Source of the DNA: an uncultured Phocaeicola sp.
GTDB lineage: Bacteria > Bacteroidota > Bacteroidia > Bacteroidales > Bacteroidaceae
Reading direction: 5' to 3'
Assembly (NCBI GenBank): GCA_947581855.1
Contig: CANPVZ010000001.1
Coordinates: 124,001-188,000, forward strand
DNA length: 64,000 bases
The position numbers and the translations under genes were made by a program. Of this stretch, positions 17,096-26,404 are shown piece after piece (the stretch's first letter is position 1; each line of letters opens with the position of its first letter). A model generated the notes under the pieces. It searched no databases and was not told where the DNA came from. It was given only the letters and a program-made list of their open reading frames with translations.

Positions 17096-18178
17096 ATGGC
17101 ATTTACAGCAACAAGAAAAGAATGGTGTAAACTTTATTCATTTTTTCGTCTTTTATCAGAAGGCTTTGTACGTGTGGGTACGCCTGATGGAAAGCCGGAT
17201 GACGGATTATGCATTCCGATTGCACAAGTGCAGCGGGAGGAACATGATGGAACAAGGAAGTATATAATTGCGGGAGAGGATGTTTGTGTGTTGGGAGAAT
17301 CTATCGAACGGCATTTTCTTCGTGAAGATTTTGGAACTGTATCGGAATTGATTGGGCAAGCTATAAAGTCTGATACGGGCAATGAGGTTGAATCTCCTGA
17401 TGGGGTGGAAGAATTCCTGGATAAAGTGGGTATTTTCCATTTGGAGGCTCAGACGGATGACCGTACTGATTATTATATAGGATTTTGGGATCTAAAAGCT
17501 CCGCTTATAGGTTTTCGCGTCCACTCCCACATCGGAGGCATGAATATATTGTTGGATGGGGGACGGGCTGCTAATTTGAAGTTTGAGCAAGTCGGGGTAA
17601 AATTTGCTTCTCCTACAGTAAATAAAATCAATATGTTGGAAAGTGCCAATGAAGTGACCGATAGGATGCTGCTGATAGAAAGACTGGGTGGAGTGCTGAA
17701 ATACAGTGATGTGGCGGATAAAGTTTTCCGTAGTAATCTTTCCATGATTGATTTACATTTTCCTCGTATGTTGGCAGAGATGGTTCGTACCATGCATCTT
17801 GACGGTATAACTCGTATCGATGAATTGACCGAACGGATAAAAGTAATCAATCCGTTGAAAATCAAGGATGAGCTGATAAACAAACATCATTTTTATGAAT
17901 TTAAGATGAAACAGTTTTTGATGGCTGTTGCTTTAGGGATGCGTCCGGCAAAGCTTTATAACGGAACGGATTCGGCTGTTTCCGGTTTGATAATTGTGGG
18001 TAGGGAAGGAGATGTTTGTATGTATCAGAAAGCTGATAAGGCCCTTTTTGAGGATTACCTCTATCATAATACTCGTTTACTAAAAGGCTCTGTAGAGAAA
18101 GATAAATATGGTTTCCTTGAACGAGAAAATGGAAATTATTATTTTAAATTGAATGTGAAGATAGGGCTAAAGAGGTAA
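17096..18178 (+). CDS. HpaII-family restriction endonuclease-like protein, no partner methyltransferase
   Basis: A 360-residue protein. I use the ATG at 17096 (MAFTATRKEWCKLYSFFRLL); the one at 17090 adds only two residues. The layout matches proteins annotated in Bacteroidetes as HpaII family endonuclease: an N-terminal segment with the FFRLLSEG motif, a central LLDGGRAANLKFEQVGVKF segment, SMIDLHFPRMLAEM, and the C-terminal FLMAVALGMRPAKLYNGTDS and FEDYLYHNTRLLKGS. R.HpaII cuts CCGG. However, no C5-cytosine methyltransferase lies on either side. The strand before the Gly/Leu-rich centre reads GFRVHSHIGG, without the lysine expected from the family's catalytic core as I recall it. A non-cutting, domesticated role is possible. 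Confidence in the family is moderate, in restriction activity low. Confidence 0.65.
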   Translation: MAFTATRKEWCKLYSFFRLLSEGFVRVGTPDGKPDDGLCIPIAQVQREEHDGTRKYIIAGEDVCVLGESIERHFLREDFGTVSELIGQAIKSDTGNEVESPDGVEEFLDKVGIFHLEAQTDDRTDYYIGFWDLKAPLIGFRVHSHIGGMNILLDGGRAANLKFEQVGVKFASPTVNKINMLESANEVTDRMLLIERLGGVLKYSDVADKVFRSNLSMIDLHFPRMLAEMVRTMHLDGITRIDELTERIKVINPLKIKDELINKHHFYEFKMKQFLMAVALGMRPAKLYNGTDSAVSGLIIVGREGDVCMYQKADKALFEDYLYHNTRLLKGSVEKDKYGFLERENGNYYFKLNVKIGLKR

Positions 18179-18241
18179 TTTATTTTGATTATATGTAAAA
18201 GAAGAAAAGCTTAATCTACGGTTCTTAAGAAAGGAAAAAAC

Positions 18242-18303
18242 AAACAAAAACCGCCATTTGGGAAAAACTTTTATTTAGCATATCCGGATGGTGGTTTTTG
18301 TTT
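18242..18303. terminator. Bidirectional terminator
   Basis: AAACAAAAACCGCCAT (18242-18257) pairs with ATGGTGGTTTTTGTTT (18288-18303), with one G-U wobble and a 30-base loop. It lies between the convergent HpaII-family and amylase genes. Confidence 0.7.
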
Positions 18304-18452
18304 TGAAACTTTCCTCACATTCTTCTTTAATATCGGTTGAAATGCAGAATTCTTTTCCGTTTAATACTTTGCAATAGCGTTGTATCTTAAGTAAGAATAT
18401 CTGATATCCTTTTCAATCAAATTGAAGGGAACTATTAAAGGCTGTCAATTTA

Positions 18453-20144
18453 CTAGTTTTTCTTCATTTTCAGGATCTTTCCGTTCATGGCTCCCACTTC
18501 AATGTTTGCGGCACGGCTTGCAGAAAGAGATAATTTCTCTTTTACTCCTGTCAATAAATCGGTAGCTTCATACTCTTGCCCAATCGGTAATTTCAGATAA
18601 TCGAAAGCATGTTGGGGAATATTAATACCCGCCCGTACCGGAACTTCATCGAAATTTACTACTACCATGATGATTTCATCTTCGTACTTGCGTAAAAAAG
18701 CATATTGTTTATGCTCATTAAAGCTCCAACTACCTCTGTTTACATACATGAGATCAAAAAATTCGCCTTCTGCAATGGCTTTTTCTTCTCTACATATATG
18801 TAACAGACGCATATAAAATTGTTGTAACTTTATTTCGTTATCATTCAATAATTGTCCGTCAAAGCTTCCTCCGTTTCTCCATCGTCTGACAGTATCCACA
18901 CTCCAATAATCAAAAATAGTGGTACGTCCGTCGCGTCCGCTGAAACCTTCGCAATCCATGCCCCGCTCTCCTAATTCCTGGCCAAAATATACCATAACCG
19001 GATTTGTGTTGATACAAGCCGATACAATCATGGCCGGAATTCCCTTTATACCGTTTCCGGCAAAGAAATCAGAAGCTATGCGTTGTTCGTCATGATTCTC
19101 CATAAAATTCAGCATGCGGTGTTGGATACCGTTCAAACGTTGCCAGCAAGAGGTAATTGCCGATGCTGAAGCGTTATTGCAGGTTATGGCACGTAACGTA
19201 TCATACAGACCTACTTTATCATATAAATAATCAAACTGTCCTTTATTCAAGTAATTATAATACTCATTCGGATTATAAATTTCAGCAATAAAGATTATTC
19301 CCGGAAATTGTGCTTTTATCTGGGGAATCACCCATTCCCAAAATTCTACCGGTACCATTTCCGCCATATCGCAACGAAATCCGTCAATTCCTTTACCGGC
19401 CCAGAATAGTAGGATATCTTTCATCTTATTCCACGTGTCGGGTATCGGTGAAAAGTGACAACTTCCGCCGTTGCGGTAGTCTACTCCATAATTCAGCTTT
19501 ATCGTCTCATACCAGTCGCAAATATTAGGCCACTGGTCAAATCGATTGTTTCCGGTAGCCTTAGCCGGATATTCAATATAAGGTTCGTCAGCTCCTTGCT
19601 GCAGATCAAAAGCGCCTTCCAATTTTGTTTGAGGGATGTAATAAAAATTATTCATCGGACTGAAAGCAACCTCTGTATTATCATTCTCACCTAAATCAGA
19701 TACGCTTTCCGGCTTGGCTGTTGAGTGGTACTGGCGAGCTACATGGTTCGGAACAAAATCAATAATCATTTTTAGTCCGGCTTTGTGTGTCCGTTTTACC
19801 AGATTAGAGAATTCTTTCATCCGGTCGGGAACACTACTGGCCAAATCGGGATCTACATCATAATAGTCTTTGATAGCATACGGAGAGCCCGCTTTGCCCT
19901 TTACAATGGCAGGATGATCCGGACGTATATTGAAACGGCTGTAATTTGTCTGTGTAGCATGTGCTATGATTCCGGTATACCAGATATGCGTAGCGCCTAA
20001 TTTGGTTATTTCATTTAGCGCTTTAACCGTAAAGTCCGCCATTTTACCGCATCCGTTCTCTTGGATGGTTCCGTTTTGTGCGGCAGGAATCTTAGCATTG
20101 CCGAACAGACGAGTGAATACCTGATAAATAATGATTTTCTCCAT
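18453..20144 (-). CDS. Cytosolic GH13 alpha-amylase family enzyme
   Basis: A 563-residue glycoside hydrolase with no signal peptide. The TIM barrel carries the GH13 conserved regions: DFVPNH (region I, near 129), GFRCDMAE with nucleophile Asp259 (II), FIAEIYN with acid/base Glu288 (III) and MENHDEQR with Asp352 (IV). The C-terminal beta domain (from about 460) closes the protein. It would hydrolyse or rearrange alpha-1,4-glucans such as maltodextrin or glycogen in the cytosol. It is followed at a distance by fabD on the same strand but does not seem to be in an operon with it. The exact specificity is not readable. Confidence 0.88.
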   Translation of the reverse strand: MEKIIIYQVFTRLFGNAKIPAAQNGTIQENGCGKMADFTVKALNEITKLGATHIWYTGIIAHATQTNYSRFNIRPDHPAIVKGKAGSPYAIKDYYDVDPDLASSVPDRMKEFSNLVKRTHKAGLKMIIDFVPNHVARQYHSTAKPESVSDLGENDNTEVAFSPMNNFYYIPQTKLEGAFDLQQGADEPYIEYPAKATGNNRFDQWPNICDWYETIKLNYGVDYRNGGSCHFSPIPDTWNKMKDILLFWAGKGIDGFRCDMAEMVPVEFWEWVIPQIKAQFPGIIFIAEIYNPNEYYNYLNKGQFDYLYDKVGLYDTLRAITCNNASASAITSCWQRLNGIQHRMLNFMENHDEQRIASDFFAGNGIKGIPAMIVSACINTNPVMVYFGQELGERGMDCEGFSGRDGRTTIFDYWSVDTVRRWRNGGSFDGQLLNDNEIKLQQFYMRLLHICREEKAIAEGEFFDLMYVNRGSWSFNEHKQYAFLRKYEDEIIMVVVNFDEVPVRAGINIPQHAFDYLKLPIGQEYEATDLLTGVKEKLSLSASRAANIEVGAMNGKILKMKKN

Positions 20145-20397
20145 AACTTTAATTTAATTGAAAGATGAAAGTTGAAAATGATATATTTTATTGAGAACAA
20201 TCCGGCTTTCGATTCTTACTTCGAATAAATTGTTAAACCTTTGAAAAATAGTTCGGAATGGAATATTTCATTTTCCACTCTCAATGAATGACTATGCGAA
20301 CCGGGAGTTAAAGAATTAATACTTTAATTCCCGATTCGCATGAGTGTGAGTTTTGTAAGCTTTTATCTATAATGGGTAATCCTTACAAAAACCTAAG

Positions 20398-21285
20398 TTA
20401 ATTAATTCCGTGAGCGTTTGCTGTAGAATCTATTTTCTTTATAAGGCCTTGTAACACAGCGCCCGGTCCGCATTCTATAAATTCGTCAGCTCCGTCGGCA
20501 ATCATGTTCTTTACGGTTTGAGTCCAGCGGACAGAAGCTGTTAATTGAGCCACCAGGTTAGCTTTTATTTCACTCGGGTCCGTATGAGGCAATGCATCTA
20601 CATTCTGATATACGGGACATTTTGGAGTATGGAAATCGGTAGTCTGGATGGCAGCCTCTAATTCAATCTTTGCGGGATTCATCAGAGGAGAATGGAATGC
20701 GCCGCCGACTCTCAGCGGTAGAGCACGTTTAGCTCCGGCAGCTTTCATCATTTCGCACGCTTTCTGAATGCCTTCGATGCTACCTGAAATAACTATTTGT
20801 CCCGGACAATTGTAATTGGCAGCAACTACCACTTCGCCTTCATCAGATATCTGTTTGCATATTTCTTCCACCTTTTCGTCAGACAAAGCTATGATAGCTG
20901 CCATAATAGAAGGAACAGCCTCACATGCCTTCTGCATCGCCATGGCACGTGCATATACTAATTTCAAACCGTCTTCGAATGAAAGGGCATCGGCAGCAAC
21001 CAATGCAGAGAATTCACCCAGCGAGTGGCCGGCGGTCATTTCCGGTTTGAAAGCATCCCCCATACAAAGTGCGGAAATCACTGAATGGAGGAACACCGCA
21101 GGTTGGGTAACTTTTGTCTGACACAGGTCCTCGTCTGTTCCTTCAAACATAATATCTGTGATGCGGTATCCTAAAATATCATTGGCTTTTTCAAATAGTT
21201 CTTTGGCTAGCGCCGAGTTCTCGTAGAGGTCTTTTCCCATTCCTACAAATTGTGCTCCCTGACCGGGAAATACGAATGCTTTCAT
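20398..21285 (-). CDS. fabD: Malonyl CoA-ACP transacylase
   Basis: Transfers malonate from CoA to acyl carrier protein to begin fatty acid elongation. The 295 residues have the family's usual length. The nucleophile Ser88 is in GHSLGEFSAL, the catalytic His198 in GGAFHSPLM, and the N-terminus FPGQGAQFVGMG forms the oxyanion loop (Gln10/Gln11 region). There is no other fab gene nearby. A promoter at 21324-21354 overlaps the 3' end of thiD, so fabD has its own start. Confidence 0.95.
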   Translation of the reverse strand: MKAFVFPGQGAQFVGMGKDLYENSALAKELFEKANDILGYRITDIMFEGTDEDLCQTKVTQPAVFLHSVISALCMGDAFKPEMTAGHSLGEFSALVAADALSFEDGLKLVYARAMAMQKACEAVPSIMAAIIALSDEKVEEICKQISDEGEVVVAANYNCPGQIVISGSIEGIQKACEMMKAAGAKRALPLRVGGAFHSPLMNPAKIELEAAIQTTDFHTPKCPVYQNVDALPHTDPSEIKANLVAQLTASVRWTQTVKNMIADGADEFIECGPGAVLQGLIKKIDSTANAHGIN

Positions 21286-21323
21286 ACGTTATTCTTTTTA
21301 TAATTAATGTTTTATTCCGGCTG

Positions 21324-21354
21324 CAAAGGTACAAAGTTTCATTTTTTCTCACAA
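21324..21354 (-). promoter_or_regulatory. fabD promoter
   Basis: On the minus strand TTG (21352-21354), a 20-bp spacer and TACCTTTG (21324-21331) fit the Bacteroides consensus and lie about 40 bases upstream of the fabD start. Confidence 0.6.
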
Positions 21355-22181
21355 GGAATAGACTTAATTTTCATAGGAACAGGAGAGAAGAAATGATTTA
21401 AAGGTCCGTGTCCTTCGCCTATGTGCACATCCTTTCCATAGAAGATGCCGTTGGCTACATATTTTTTTGCGTCTTCCACAGCCTTTTCCATCGTATAGCC
21501 ATGTGCCAGCAATGTAGCTATGGCGGACGATAGCGTGCACCCGGTTCCATGCGTATTGCAACTTTCGGTTTTGATACCCTTGTACAATACAGGATTCTTT
21601 TTATCGGCAAATTGAAGTACGTCCGTCATATCGTTCCCGCTTAAATGTCCGCCTTTTAATAGTACGGCTTTACTTCCGAAACAGAGCAAAGTTGCTGCCG
21701 CTTCTCTCATTTCATCCAAAGTGTCAATCTTTTTATTCAATAACACTTCAGCCTCCCTCAGATTGGGAGTAATCAGAGTCGATAAAGGCATTAATTCTGT
21801 TTTCAATACTTCAATAGCGGTATCCTCAATCAGTTTGCATCCGCTGGTTGAAACCATTACCGGATCGAATACCACCCATTGCGGCCGATATTTCCGTAGA
21901 GAATCTGCTATAACTTTAACAATCTCCACATCATTAATCATTCCTATTTTAATTGCGTCCGGGCAGATATCTTCCATCACGGCTTCAATTTGCCCTTTTA
22001 CAAATTCCGGTGGTACCGGATGTATAGCCCGCACTCCGCAGGTGTTCTGAACCGTTATGGCCGTAATTGCGGTAGCTGCATAACCTCCCAATGCCGAAAT
22101 GGTTTTCAGGTCGGCTTGAATGCCCGCTCCTCCGCTACAGTCGCTACCGGCAATACTGAGTATCGTAGCATATTTATCCAT
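21339..22181 (-). CDS. thiD: Hydroxymethylpyrimidine/phosphomethylpyrimidine kinase
   Basis: Phosphorylates HMP and HMP-phosphate to give HMP-PP for thiamin synthesis. The 280-residue ribokinase-fold protein begins with the diagnostic SIAGSDCSGGAGIQADLKT. It then carries AITAITVQNT, the FDPVMVSTSG segment, TPNLREAEVLL and the anion-hole/catalytic motif THGTGCTLSSAIA (catalytic Cys in GTGC). No other thi gene is in the window. The leader is about 110 bases long, but I could not find the THI-box (TPP riboswitch) signatures in it. Confidence 0.93.
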   Translation of the reverse strand: MDKYATILSIAGSDCSGGAGIQADLKTISALGGYAATAITAITVQNTCGVRAIHPVPPEFVKGQIEAVMEDICPDAIKIGMINDVEIVKVIADSLRKYRPQWVVFDPVMVSTSGCKLIEDTAIEVLKTELMPLSTLITPNLREAEVLLNKKIDTLDEMREAAATLLCFGSKAVLLKGGHLSGNDMTDVLQFADKKNPVLYKGIKTESCNTHGTGCTLSSAIATLLAHGYTMEKAVEDAKKYVANGIFYGKDVHIGEGHGPLNHFFSPVPMKIKSIPCEKK

Positions 22182-22293
22182 AGCTATTTAAATTTTTAAA
22201 GATTACTCTGCAAGAATAATGTAAACGAAGACATAATCTTCCTCCCTTTTCCGAGGGTTATGCCGGATTCGTGCTATTCCCACTTTTTGGAGG

Positions 22294-22327
22294 CAAAGAT
22301 AGTGTAAATGGAAATAGAATCATCAAA
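22294..22327 (-). promoter_or_regulatory. thiD promoter
   Basis: TATCTTTG on the minus strand (22294-22301) with TTTG at 22324-22327, spacer 22 bp, a little long. It gives a leader of about 110 bases with a small CCCTC/GAGGG-like hairpin. Confidence 0.45.
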
Positions 22328-22401
22328 CTTATTCGGATGTTATGTCAAATACAGTCTATTTTTTCTTTTTCGGCAAAGACAACAAATAAACAAAAGAAAT
22401 A

Positions 22402-22433
22402 TTTGCAAGAAAGCGGTCTTATCTCTATTTTTG
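22402..22433 (+). promoter_or_regulatory. Promoter of the UDP-glucuronate decarboxylase gene
   Basis: TTTG (22402-22405), 20 bp, TATTTTTG (22426-22433). The expected start near 22440 leaves very little leader before the ATG at 22448 and supports translation from 22460. Confidence 0.6.
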
Positions 22434-22459
22434 CTTCTAAATTATAAATGAATGTTAGA

Positions 22460-23401
22460 ATGAAGAGAATCCTTGTTAGTGGAGGCGCAGGGTTTATAGG
22501 TTCCCATTTGTGTACTCGCTTGGTAAACGAAGGCAATGATGTTATTTGTCTCGATAACTATTATACGGGAAGTAAGGAAAATGTATGGCACCTGATAGGA
22601 CGTCCTAATTTTGAATTGGTTCGTCATGATGTTATTAACCCGTATTGGGCCGAGGTGGATGAGATTTATAATCTGGCGTGTCCCGCTTCACCCATTCATT
22701 ACCAGCATGATCCTATACAAACGACTAAAACGGCAGTGGTTGGTTCCATGAATTTATTAGGACTAGCCAAGCGTACCCACGCTAAAATTCTTCAGGCATC
22801 TACCAGCGAAGTGTATGGCGATCCCGCTATCCATCCTCAGACGGAGGACTATTGGGGAAATGTCAATTGCGTAGGGGTGCGCTCTTGTTATGATGAAGGA
22901 AAACGATGTGCCGAAACCTTGTTTATGGACTATTATCGGCGTCATGGAGTGCGCATTAAGATAATTCGTATTTTTAACACTTACGGGCCGCGCATGTTAG
23001 CTTACGATGGCCGGGTTGTCTCTAACTTCGTAGTGCAGGCTTTGAAAAATAAGGATATCACTATTTACGGAGACGGGCAACAGACCCGTAGTTTCCAGTA
23101 TGTAGATGATTTGATTGAGGGTATGGTGCGTATGATGGCTACTGAAGATAGTTTTACCGGACCTGTGAACATTGGCAATCCGCGGGAGTTTACTATTCTT
23201 GAACTAGCCGAGTTGGTTATTAAAATAATCGGTTCCAAGTCGAAGATTATTTTCGAACCTTTGCCGCATGATGATCCCCGCCAGCGTAAGCCGGATATTA
23301 CTTTGGCCCGTACCAAATTAGATTGGGAACCTAAGGTTCGGTTAGAAGAGGGACTTATTCCGATGATCGAATATTTTAAGACAATCATAGATAAAATCTA
23401 A
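22460..23401 (+). CDS. UDP-glucuronic acid decarboxylase (UDP-xylose synthase)
   Basis: Extended short-chain dehydrogenase that oxidises and decarboxylates UDP-glucuronate to UDP-xylose (or the 4-keto pentose), a nucleotide-sugar donor for polysaccharides. It begins [17 protein letters not shown] with the GxxGxxG NAD site; the ATG at 22448 adds four residues. The catalytic tetrad segments are STSEVYGDP and the YDEGK form of Yxxx[26 protein letters not shown] and [18 protein letters not shown] are characteristic of the UXS subfamily. About 313 residues is normal for the soluble bacterial form. It is followed after 14 bases by a receiver-kinase gene, possibly in one transcript. Confidence 0.9.
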   Translation: MKRILVSGGAGFIGSHLCTRLVNEGNDVICLDNYYTGSKENVWHLIGRPNFELVRHDVINPYWAEVDEIYNLACPASPIHYQHDPIQTTKTAVVGSMNLLGLAKRTHAKILQASTSEVYGDPAIHPQTEDYWGNVNCVGVRSCYDEGKRCAETLFMDYYRRHGVRIKIIRIFNTYGPRMLAYDGRVVSNFVVQALKNKDITIYGDGQQTRSFQYVDDLIEGMVRMMATEDSFTGPVNIGNPREFTILELAELVIKIIGSKSKIIFEPLPHDDPRQRKPDITLARTKLDWEPKVRLEEGLIPMIEYFKTIIDKI

Positions 23402-23415
23402 ATATAGATAGAAAT

Positions 23416-24570
23416 ATGCCAAATGAAGACTATATAATGGAGATCAACCGGTCGGATTACACGATTTTGATTGTTGATGATGTAATGTCGAATGTTCTCT
23501 TGTTGAAGGTTCTCCTCTCCAATGAGAAATTCAATATTATCACAGCCAATTGCGGACGCGTTGCTTTGGAAGAGACCAAAGCGAAGAAACCGGATTTACT
23601 TTTACTCGATGTCATGATGCCTGATTTAAGTGGATTTGAGGTGGCTCAGGAATTAAAAAAAGATCCGGAGTTACGTGATATACCTATTATATTCCTTACC
23701 GCTTTGAACACTACCCAGGATATCGTTAAAGGTTTTCAGTGCGGAGCCAATGATTTTATTTCCAAACCCTTCAACAAGGAAGAATTGATTATCCGTGTCA
23801 TGCACCAAATTTCACTGGTAGCGGCTAAACGGATTATTGTGGAGAAAACAAAAGAACTGGAGCGTACGATCAGCGGGCGCGACAAACTTTATTCCGTTAT
23901 TGCGCACGACCTGCGTTCTCCTATGAGTTCCATCAAAATGGTACTGAACTTGTTGCTGGTAAGTCTGCCTAAGGATATGGTGGGAGAGGATACCTACCAG
24001 TTGCTTTCTATGGCCAATATGCAGACCGAAGAAGTATTTTCGTTGCTCGACAATCTGTTGAAATGGACCAAATCGCAAATCGGACGCATCAATGTCGTAC
24101 ATCAGAATTTCTCTACCAATGAATTTATATTGAGCGTTATCGATATATTCAATATGGTGGCTCAAATGAAGAATATAAAGATTGATTATGTGAAAGACGA
24201 TTCCACCGCTAATCTGGAAATTTATGCCGATATTGATATGGCTAAAACCGTACTTCGTAATTTGTTGAGCAATGCTATCAAGTTCAGTAATGAGAATTCC
24301 ACCATAAAAGTGTTTGTCACACAGAAGGAAGGGATGGCTTATGTTAATATACAAGATTCCGGTTGTGGAATCAGCGAAGAAGACCAGGCAAAATTATTCC
24401 ATTCCGATACACACTTCACCAAATACGGTACGGCGAATGAAGAAGGTTCCGGTTTAGGTTTGCTTTTATGCAAAGACTTCGCTATGAAGAACGGAGGGGA
24501 TTTGTTCGTACAGTCTGAGGTAGGAGTAGGTTCTACTTTCAGTTTTTCGCTTCCGTTGAAGAAGGATTGA
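23416..24570 (+). CDS. Receiver-histidine kinase hybrid (cytosolic)
   Basis: A 384-residue signalling protein with a receiver domain first and the kinase core second, the reverse of the usual hybrid kinase order. The receiver (residues 15-135) has the acidic pair Asp21/Asp22, phospho-acceptor Asp65 in LLLDVMMPDLSG and Lys117 in ISKPF. A short coiled linker leads to the H-box SVIAHDLRSPMSSIKM with His164. The ATPase domain has NLLSNAIKFSNE, DSGCGI and GSGLGLLLCKDF. No membrane segment. It probably takes phosphate from another kinase and passes it on. Starts at 23416 or at the ATG at 23437 are both possible. A strong terminator follows. Confidence 0.9.
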   Translation: MPNEDYIMEINRSDYTILIVDDVMSNVLLLKVLLSNEKFNIITANCGRVALEETKAKKPDLLLLDVMMPDLSGFEVAQELKKDPELRDIPIIFLTALNTTQDIVKGFQCGANDFISKPFNKEELIIRVMHQISLVAAKRIIVEKTKELERTISGRDKLYSVIAHDLRSPMSSIKMVLNLLLVSLPKDMVGEDTYQLLSMANMQTEEVFSLLDNLLKWTKSQIGRINVVHQNFSTNEFILSVIDIFNMVAQMKNIKIDYVKDDSTANLEIYADIDMAKTVLRNLLSNAIKFSNENSTIKVFVTQKEGMAYVNIQDSGCGISEEDQAKLFHSDTHFTKYGTANEEGSGLGLLLCKDFAMKNGGDLFVQSEVGVGSTFSFSLPLKKD

Positions 24571-24589
24571 ATGTTTTAGTATATAATAA

Positions 24590-24634
24590 TACAATAAAGA
24601 GAGGGTATTCTTTTGAAGCCCTCTCTTTATTGTA
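24590..24634 (+). terminator. Strong terminator after the receiver-kinase gene
   Basis: Perfect 16-bp stem: TACAATAAAGAGAGGG (24590-24605) with CCCTCTCTTTATTGTA (24619-24634), 13-base loop, T-rich tail. Confidence 0.8.
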
Positions 24635-24868
24635 TTATATTTTTTATTTTCTGAATATCTCTTGTTATTACTTCTTCCGGAGAATAATGATGCGCTGAAA
24701 TGCATTTTTAGGAATATCAAACGCTATCCATATAAAAATGGCATCTGAAATGAGAAAAAAACTCATTCACAAATGCCCTTGTAGATTTTTGAGAGATTTA
24801 CTGAATATTCCTATATACTAAATCTCCTTGTATTGGTTTCTCCCTATTTGAGCTTTTCATTTTAAAAT

Positions 24869-25941
24869 TTAATTCTTCTTCTTTTTATCCGGCAATACCC
24901 GCATGATAACAGGGTTGTGGTCACTATATGACATATCGTCCGAGAAATAAGTCACACCGGCCAATTCAGGAGAATGGAAGATATAATCAATACGCATAAT
25001 AGATTTGGCCCCCGGTACGTGTACATAAATCCCTTTCCGCATGTTCTGAAACCATCTTCCAGTTTCGACTTCAGCATGTGATAAGTATAAGAATAAGGAA
25101 TATCGTTAAAGTCCCCGCATAATATAACCGGTTTATCCGTCATACGCACTTCGTTCGAAACCGTAATAGCCTGTCCGGCACGTTGTTTGAACTGATTGAT
25201 GTAATTATCGGCAACGTTTCCATATATCTGTGTCTCTGTCATGTTTTCACCCGCTTCTTTCATTTTTGCTGCCTGTCGCAAGCTCCGGTTTATTCCGGTC
25301 GTTTGCATGTGTACATTAAATATGCGGATCATTTTTCCGTTTACATCGATGTCGGCATACATGGCACTATTATTTGTTCCTTCGAAATCGATTGTTTTAG
25401 AGTTCCGGATAGGATAACGGCTAAAAATAACCATATCCGATTTTCCGGTTGCCATATATGGATAATCCTCTTTATAATTCGTCGACACTTTCTCTTTAGT
25501 AAACGTCACATTATCGCTGTATTCCTGGAAACAAATCACATCCACATTCTTTTTTATCATATACTCTTTGATGTCGTTGGCAATCGTTCCCGTTTGTTCC
25601 CGATTAAATCCCCGTACGTTGTATGTAGCGATTCCGATCCCCCCTTGTACCTCTTTGTCGGGAGAACCGAATTTATACATTGTTCCGATAAAGTTATAAC
25701 TGCATGCTACGGCAATAAGAGGAAATACCACCCACATCTTAAAACGTATCAGCCAGTACAATAGTAAAATAGCATTGATAATAATCAATACAGGCAATCC
25801 CATAGCCAAAAACGGCAGGGTTGTGCTATATATAGGATTTGTTTCTCCGGCATTTAATGCTATAAGGTTAATTACCATCAGAATGAAGGTGAATATGATA
25901 GACATGAAGTATAAATACTTGCTTACGGCTTTTTTTCCCAT
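24869..25941 (-). pseudogene. Endonuclease/exonuclease/phosphatase family membrane protein, frameshifted
   Basis: As read, the frame runs from 25941 to a stop at 24952 (329 residues). It has three N-terminal membrane helices (about 10-30, 42-65, 68-85) and then an EEP hydrolase domain with TYNVRGFNR, the metal-binding glutamate in VICFQEYSD and CGDFNDIPYS. After MYTYRG the expected family ending is absent, but it is found intact in another frame: GAKSIMRIDYIFHSPELAG, then SYSDHNPVIMRVLPDKKKKN to a stop at 24869. The switch lies at the G-run opposite 25009-25013 (five C on the plus strand), where one base seems to be missing. The lost SDHNPV carries the catalytic His, so the short form should be inactive. 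The shift could be a real mutation, slippage or a sequencing error. Confidence 0.8.
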
Positions 25942-25977
25942 CTCTAGTATAAAAGTTAATAATAAGATTTAATGAAG

Positions 25978-25985
25978 CAAATATA
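25978..25985 (-). promoter_or_regulatory. -7 box of the EEP-family gene
   Basis: TATATTTG on the minus strand, 37 bases upstream of the EEP start codon. No clear -33 box. It is back to back with the promoter of the response regulator at 26048. Confidence 0.4.
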
Positions 25986-26019
25986 CAGATAAAAAATTGT
26001 ATTTGTCTAAAGATTTTTC

Positions 26020-26027
26020 TATTTTTG
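26020..26027 (+). promoter_or_regulatory. -7 box of the single-domain response regulator
   Basis: TATTTTTG, with TTG about 20 bases upstream (25997-25999). It lies inside the longer frame that begins at 25997, which rules out that start and points to the ATG at 26048. Confidence 0.5.
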
Positions 26028-26047
26028 TAAAAATTGAGCATTTTATT

Positions 26048-26401
26048 ATGAAAACGATACTTATAGCAGAAGATACCGATAGCAATTATCTTTTGGCGGC
26101 AGTCGTAATGCGCAAACGATATAATCTTTTGCACGCGCTGAATGGTGAAGAAGCTGTGAACATGTTCCGCACCCATCATCCCGATGCTATTCTTATGGAT
26201 ATCAGCATGCCTGTAATGGATGGTTGGGAGGCTACCCGTATTATTCGTGAGGAGGATAAGAATATCCCCATCATCATACTTACTGCCAATGCATTTGATT
26301 CCGACCGTCTCCGTTCGTTGGAGTCGGGCTGTACCGATTACATAGCCAAGCCTGTTACTCCAACCGATTTGCTTGAAGCTTTCGAGCGGGCATTCAAATA
26401 A
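26048..26401 (+). CDS. Single-domain response regulator (CheY-like)
   Basis: A 117-residue stand-alone receiver. Start chosen at 26048 (MKTILIAEDTDSNYLL) because a promoter box lies at 26020-26027. It has the acidic pocket Glu8/Asp9, phospho-acceptor Asp51 in ILMDISMPVMDGW, ILTANAF with the conserved Thr, and the lysine in IAKPVTP. There is no output domain, so it acts by protein contact or in a phosphorelay, perhaps with one of the two soluble kinases in this window. It ends 3 bases from the 3' end of the convergent glycosyltransferase operon. Confidence 0.88.
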   Translation: MKTILIAEDTDSNYLLAAVVMRKRYNLLHALNGEEAVNMFRTHHPDAILMDISMPVMDGWEATRIIREEDKNIPIIILTANAFDSDRLRSLESGCTDYIAKPVTPTDLLEAFERAFK

Positions 26402-26404
26402 GCG

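Noticed and set aside
22182..22330. TPP riboswitch in the thiD leader
   Set aside because: I searched for CTGAGA and the ACCTGATC block and found neither.
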